Shown piece after piece: positions 58,706 to 64,000 of a stretch of 64,000 nucleotides of DNA. The notes under the pieces are model-generated. The model did not search any database, was not told the DNA's origin, and saw nothing but the letters and a program-made list of their open reading frames with translations. This stretch comes from Phoronis australis (Eukaryota; Phoronida; Phoronidae): positions 99,195 to 163,194 of the forward strand of contig NMRA01000759.1 of assembly GCA_002633005.1 (NCBI GenBank), written 5' to 3'. The translations under genes were made by a program, and so were the position numbers. Position 1 is the first letter of the stretch. Each line of letters opens with the position of its first letter.

Positions 58706-59098
58706 GTAAAGAACCTCAACTGGTGTAGTGCAATCGGTTACCAAAAGTAGGCATGCATTCGTAATGTATATTGCTTTCCTAATCCCAAATATATTGTGGC
58801 AAGTTCGAGATTTTTTGTGATTTAAGTGTTCTACCCAGGTACAAAATTTCAGGGTCTATTAAGAAACATTCGCAACTACATTTTTATTTCATTTTTTGTT
58901 TAGTTTCCAGTACTCATGTCATAGTAATGGCATCACAAAATATTTCTCACGGAGCTCCACCCAAAGTGATTCAACGCGCGATGAATACGGAAAATCCATA
59001 CTCAACCAGCGTTGAATATGGACAAGTAGTTCTTCCATATCAAATCTCACAATACAACCCGTATTTCATGTCCATACTATCACGCGCATAGGATAAAT

Positions 59099-59252
59099 AT
59101 AGATTATTACATGGCGAAGTCGTTATCTAGAGCCCGAGTGGAGTTTGGAGAATTATCGCCCGAGGGGCGTTAGCCCCGAGGGTGATAATTCTCCAAAATC
59201 CACGAGGGCTCTAGATAAGGGGGATAACGGCTGAGAACATGTAATAATCTAT
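59099..59252. repeat. Palindromic MITE, complete
   Basis: The ends atagattattacatg and catgtaataatctat are inverse. Long imperfect arms (tatctagagcccgagtgga / tccacgagggctctagata; gagaattatc / gataattctc) flank a small hairpin centre (cgaggggcgttagccccg). It is about 154 bp. The half copy is at 11917-12000. Confidence 0.85.
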
Positions 59253-59447
59253 TTATACCACATACTAAACGAGAAACATTGCAATGAATCGATTTACCTT
59301 TTCTGACTCTCCACGGCTTTGTAACTACTTTCTATGTCAGAGGCCCGGGGTCGGAGGTCGTGACCTTTTAAGAAAAGCCGGGCTATTTTTGTCAAATAAT
59401 GCTTTTACTCAAAACCAATTGAAAACTTAAATATAATAGAAATAAAN

Positions 59448-60626
59448 TTCTGATACGGAAGACTTCAAGAAAGTGTGCCTTGAGCCTGTTGTTTTGGAGG
59501 TCATGTTGGTTTCTTTGAGAGAATTGATTGGAGAACAACTCAGAGGAACAATCACAAACAGGTTAGTTGATCATGTCTGCAGCAGGTGACCTTTCCTTTT
59601 TGCAGTGGTTAGTTATAATCCGCTCACCGACTAAGAGGTTTTCACATCGTCAAAAATATATTTTACCCTTAAAATTATCACTTAAAAGGATGTTACTTTA
59701 TTAGACTATCCTTTCTGAGTCTGTTCAAATTTTCGATGAAGCATGTCTGTGGGAATTAGTACGACTTTGGCGAAGAATTCCAACTCCACTTTATTGGTCG
59801 CCGTTAATTTTTTTACCGCGCGCGCCATAACCACAACGTATTTCAGCTGAGTCACGTGAGTTAGGCTAAGGCTAGCGCGAGACTGACGCGTGACACTTGT
59901 AAAATAGCATGACAGATAACGGGTCGAATTTGAAAGATTTGTGTTGCTTGGATTTTTATTCGTCAACAGGCGTGATTTCACGTAACTTCCTCATAATGGC
60001 ACCCGGTGAGAGAAACTCGTGCGAACTGCGACAGGTTTTCATGAACAGATTTTCATGGACATGTTCAAGTTATGTTGACTAAATAATTTACAGTCATGGT
60101 ATAAGTCAATAAATCCCGGTGCATGTACGCATATTTCATTCGATTTTATTCACTGCATTTTCTGATGAGTAACTATGGGGCTGTAATATCGCATCTCACC
60201 AGCATGCCTGCAACATTCATAGCGATGGAATTGCCTAGGATAGAAGTAGATCTACAAAGTTGGGAGAGGGTTGACATTAGTTGGAGGGCACTTTGCAATG
60301 AGGAAGCCACTTCCCCGTTCTTTTTCATTACAATAAAACTTCTACTCACAGCTGGCGCAGATTATTTTGGAGATCGACACTCTTATTTTTTGTTTAAATA
60401 TAGCTGCTGTTGTTAGCTTCAACAATTTATTTTCATTATTTGTTACAGACAGTATAGGTATGCAGCATACAGGAGCTTTACATGGTGGATCTATGGGAGA
60501 CTAGGATGAAAAACCAGAAAAGTCATACCAGCGTGCTGTGTTCTCGCAATCAGGAAAAAGTTCCCGGCACCAGATGGTGTTTATGAAGGATATGCAGATC
60601 CAGAGCTATCTGATGATGAACTGTAG
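59448..60626 (+). pseudogene. P2X7 intracellular-domain-like gene fragment with a premature stop
   Basis: Two exons are visible: about 59448-59561 (donor ACAG|gttagt) and 60449-60626 (acceptor tttgttacag), in matching phase. They read DTEDFKKVCLEPVVLEVM, then TNRQYRYAAYRSFTWWIYGRLG, then stop, then KTRKVIPACCVLAIRKKFP APDGVY...ELSDDEL, stop. The pattern (F..VCL.P.VL ... NR.YR.AAYR.FT.W..GRLG ... R.VIP.C....IR..FP.PDG.Y.G) is that of the cysteine-rich C-terminal cytoplasmic domain of P2X7 receptors, which in invertebrates, as I recall, often occurs on its own or fused to other domains. The TGA at 60507-60509 interrupts it 39 codons before the natural TAG. The n at 59447 hides the 5' splice site, and the earlier Cys-rich part is not visible. 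Pseudogene, polymorphic null or base error are all possible. Confidence 0.8.
59562..60448 (+). other. Intron of the P2X7-like fragment
   Basis: It contains a GC-rich stretch with gcgcgcgcc and cacgtg near 59818-59860 that looks promoter-like, but I see no transcription unit it would serve. Confidence 0.4.
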
Positions 60627-63600
60627 TTTTACAAATTTCACATAATTTTTGACATGATGTTTCTTCTACTTTCAGGTAAATCACACTGATGGTCCACCTT
60701 TGAAAGTCAATTGTGTTACGGGCTAAAATTAAACTTTCTGGTCACTTAACAAATGCAAACTGAGTCTCGTGTGTAATGGGATATTTAGTTGTGCAAAATA
60801 AGAAACATTTATCAAAATCTAACCATGTTTGATAAATATATGCATTTTCTTCTCTCTATTTCACAAATTTTATCGTTATGAGTGGCAATTTTAAAAATTC
60901 GAATTTTTAATGGTCAAAAATTGACAATTTTATGTCATAAAATAAACAATTGTTTTGATTTGATTAGGAATAACTCAAATCACTCTCAGTGTCTCTTAGA
61001 TGATGTTGTACTTCATCATTCAGAAGTTGTAAGGTTTTTTCTAAAACTGAATGTGGTTGAAAATCTGTTATTTCTGTGTTTTTAGCCTCACCTACAGCAA
61101 TGGATGGTAAAAAGTAAAGTTAAAACAAAACAGCAGAATATATTAGCCTAGGCAACACAGCATATTATTCAATATCCAAGCAAACCAAAAGTTTGGTAAT
61201 TCTATTGAAGTATGTTGGTAAAGGGCCAAAGGCTAAAAAAAAAAAGAAATGTTCGTACCCTCAAGTGAATTTCGTTAACATAAATGGTGATTGCAAATGA
61301 AAACGTTGCCTGTCAAATAACAATATGGCACTTATCACCATGAAAGACAAATAAATGACCATAAAACATAATGTTATCTTGTGATGCAGAAGCAAAGCTG
61401 CATTGTTCATACCATGATTTTAATAAATGACATTACTTGGTAAGTGAGTAACGTTGATCACTGACAGTTTCCTACCTAAAAATGTTAGGTTAAAAGGATT
61501 TGTATTATGCGCCCACATGTGTGGGTGCACATTGCCGTCATCAGTGGTCCTCTGCCGCTGTATCTTCATAAACCCCTCATGGGATCTTGATGAGATTTGG
61601 CATATGTATTTCTATGAAGCTTACGATGGATGCTGACAAAATGAATGCCTATCCCAGTACTGGTGTGCCCCTAGTGATAATTTTAAATTTTTCTCTGTAT
61701 CTTCAGAGGTCCTCAACTTATTTTTATAAAACATGTCAGATAGGCATCTATTAGTGAGATGACGCTAGGTATCCTTACATTGTCAGGTGGATTCTAGGTA
61801 TTTTGCACCACAAAGTGGCCATTTTTACTCTTTTCAAGTCTGTTTTTGGCGTCTGCCCCCTGCCAAATATATATAAATGTTCATACTGTGAAGAGGATGT
61901 CTGACAATGATTTTCTGACGACTTTGACTATCATGGCGCCTCATAGTGGATGTTTTGTTTGTTTTTCGCCCATTGCTGTATCTCCTGAATACTCTGTAGG
62001 ATCTTTATTAAATTTAGCAAGTGTACTTATTTGAAGTTGACAACGGAAGATAATGACTGACAGTTTCATTGTTTACTCTGTTTCTGTGAAGTTCCCTGAT
62101 GATTTTCATGAAATTTGGTATATGACTTTCTATTAAGGAAATGATAACATGTTCCTGTTCTTGGATGGATTCGATTTATGGACTTTTGTGGAGCCTCCTA
62201 TTGGCAGTTTTTGCATCAAAGATTGTATCTCTCTAATCTGCAGCAGGATAACTATTAAATTTATGATAAAAATAAACACCCTTAGATGCAAACCGTTCGT
62301 GATGCAGTCCAAAGTGCATTACAAGGCTCCACGTTGCTCTGGTTACCAATGCTTTTGTTTTGAGTGAAATATTTGCATTGGTATAGTGTTTATAACACTA
62401 AATTTTAACATGGCTGTTTTCAACGAAGGACACATGAATTGGATAAAAGTGTACTAAAATGTTTACCATGATGCACAATGATTAACAGCAAAATGTCATT
62501 TACGTCTTAAATGGTCTCCAAGATATGGCGCTTTGAAATATTGGAGGCCACGCCCATTTCTTTCTGGCCCTCGCGAGTTGAAATCTGATGTTGGAGGCTT
62601 CCAACTTCAAATGTTTGTGTTGATTGACAGTATATTCGATCACTACTATTCACCCAACAAATCTCATAACTGAACAGAGTGGGTATTGTTATCACGAATC
62701 CTGAATTTTACAATTGAATAGCCTCAGAATTTTAAATGAAAGCAATCAGGCACTTTAAATGACAAAAAAAAATATACTCTTGTTTTTAACTTTAAAAAGT
62801 AATAAATAATACATTTTGACGGTCAGTGTTGGAGTTATGTGGCACTAAAAAGTAACTCATAATTGTCATTAATCTGCAGTTTTCAATGACCCACTTGTGT
62901 ATAATGATTAACAAAAATAATGCTGTGTTTGAAACATCTTCATGGTCATTACATTGGTTATAAGTCTTGATCATTTTCAGCCTAAATTTATTGGGTTTAC
63001 TCTATGCTTGGACATAGAAAGTTTTAAAGTACATAATGATGTGATATAAAATGACAACTGTGGATAAGTGTCCATACAGTTGGATATTGTTTCGAGACTC
63101 AGACATCACCACTTTTATTCCTAAAGCATGGTACAAGTATATTGCTGAAATTAATGGCAATGTTGCAATAGACAAAGTATTTATTGTTAGATTTTGCTGA
63201 AATTATTTTGTTTATCGGGCAGGATGCTGTTCAAGAGTTCCATTGGAACAATTCCCAAGCATGCGTTATTTCTGAAAGTGTGGACCTTCATTGTAATTTA
63301 CGCGTTTGCATAGCACCCATGAGTGAAGCATTGTTATATGGTGGACCTTTACAATTTTGCCATTTCATTTTTCTGCGTACGCATATTCATATGTGTGTGC
63401 ATATTGCCATCATCTGTCTGGGCTTCTGGATTTCCTAAACCTAGTCTATGAGAGAGACGACACCACCTTCCTATTTTTTTTGCAAGGTATAACCCATTAT
63501 GAACCATCTAATGGCCACTTCGTGATACCGATGAACACCCCTAGAAGCATATGTACGGTTGCGGTGCAATTATAGGTGCATTTCAACACAATGCATTGCT

Positions 63601-64000
63601 CTTGTGTAAGTGAAAAGCCTTACTATTCATTATATACTCGTCATAGGTGTTACATGTATGTAGAGCTAGGTTTTATCGGCTGTTTGGCATTTTCATAGAG
63701 GCTGCCTTTGTAGCTGTTAACTCTTTATTAGCAGGTTGTTGAATCTACAGTAGAATAGGAGGAAGAAACACACGAGTAATATCGACATGCTGTGTCATTG
63801 CAATCGGTAAGGGCTGTTCCAGCAAAATCCGTATGTTAGGGGGGAAGGCAGATGAAAAAGATTAATGGGTGGACAACTTGATAGCAGACACCTGTTGTGC
63901 AACCAAATTAGAATGAAAATTACTGCAACATTGAACTGGTTTTAACACATTTTAGAAATTCTTAATAATTTCTTAATAACAATTATGAGTCATATAGACA
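60627..64000. other. No supported gene; diffuse repeats
   Basis: From about 61540 to 62380, loosely repeated words recur (ctgtatct(t/c)c, gatcttnatnaaattt(g/a)g, gaaatttggtatatg), suggesting an old tandem or dispersed repeat. A related piece is near 63400 (cattgccatcatctgtctgg against cattgccgtcatcagtggtc). I see no exon I would defend. Confidence 0.4.

Overview
The window is animal nuclear DNA: spliced genes with gt-ag introns of about 0.6-3 kb, AT-rich non-coding DNA, and many MITEs, tRNA-derived SINEs and minisatellites. One 549-base gap (39752-40300) and two single n positions (233, 59447) point to a draft assembly. The gene content (a many-exon carbonyl reductase, ankyrin exons with one repeat each, a P2X7-type intracellular domain) and frequent acatgta words suggest a marine invertebrate, possibly a deuterostome such as a hemichordate or lancelet. 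The species is an inference and I cannot fix it.

Layout. 731-10762 (+) is a carbonyl-reductase-like SDR gene in seven visible exons, with the 5' exon missing. Its catalytic serine is replaced by alanine and it has one GC-AG intron. 8.7-15.05 kb carries a MITE family with long imperfect inverted ends, then a 1.1-kb tandem repeat. 15.06-15.42 and 18.28-18.82 kb hold a satellite built on the palindrome GCCGCAAGCTTGCGGC. Two exon candidates with good splice sites lie on the minus strand, at 13.3 kb and 20.6 kb. 22.4-59.1 kb is a mosaic of segmental and tandem duplications. 59.4-60.6 kb encodes a P2X7 intracellular-domain-like protein interrupted by a stop codon. 60.7-64 kb shows only diffuse repeats.

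The most striking result is inside the duplicated block. It repeats a small phase 0-0 exon of 32 codons (26 in one copy) that reads as one ankyrin repeat, at 27370, 47104, 48967 and 53791. A different 33-codon ankyrin exon lies at 38515, and two copies of a 70-codon exon lie at 35817 and 58496. The 47104 and 48967 copies sit in a recent 1,863-bp tandem duplication. The 168 bp upstream of these two exons differ at one base and about 315 bp downstream differ by about 3%, yet the 96-bp exons differ at 21 positions. All 18 changed codons alter the amino acid, and 20 of the 21 changes are at codon positions 1 or 2. The 70-codon pair differs in 15 codons, again all amino-acid-changing. Exons far more variable than their introns suggest a diversifying ankyrin receptor-like or recognition family: strong positive selection with homogenised introns, or targeted diversification.

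All counts were made by eye from the sequence. No database search or phylogenetic test was run.
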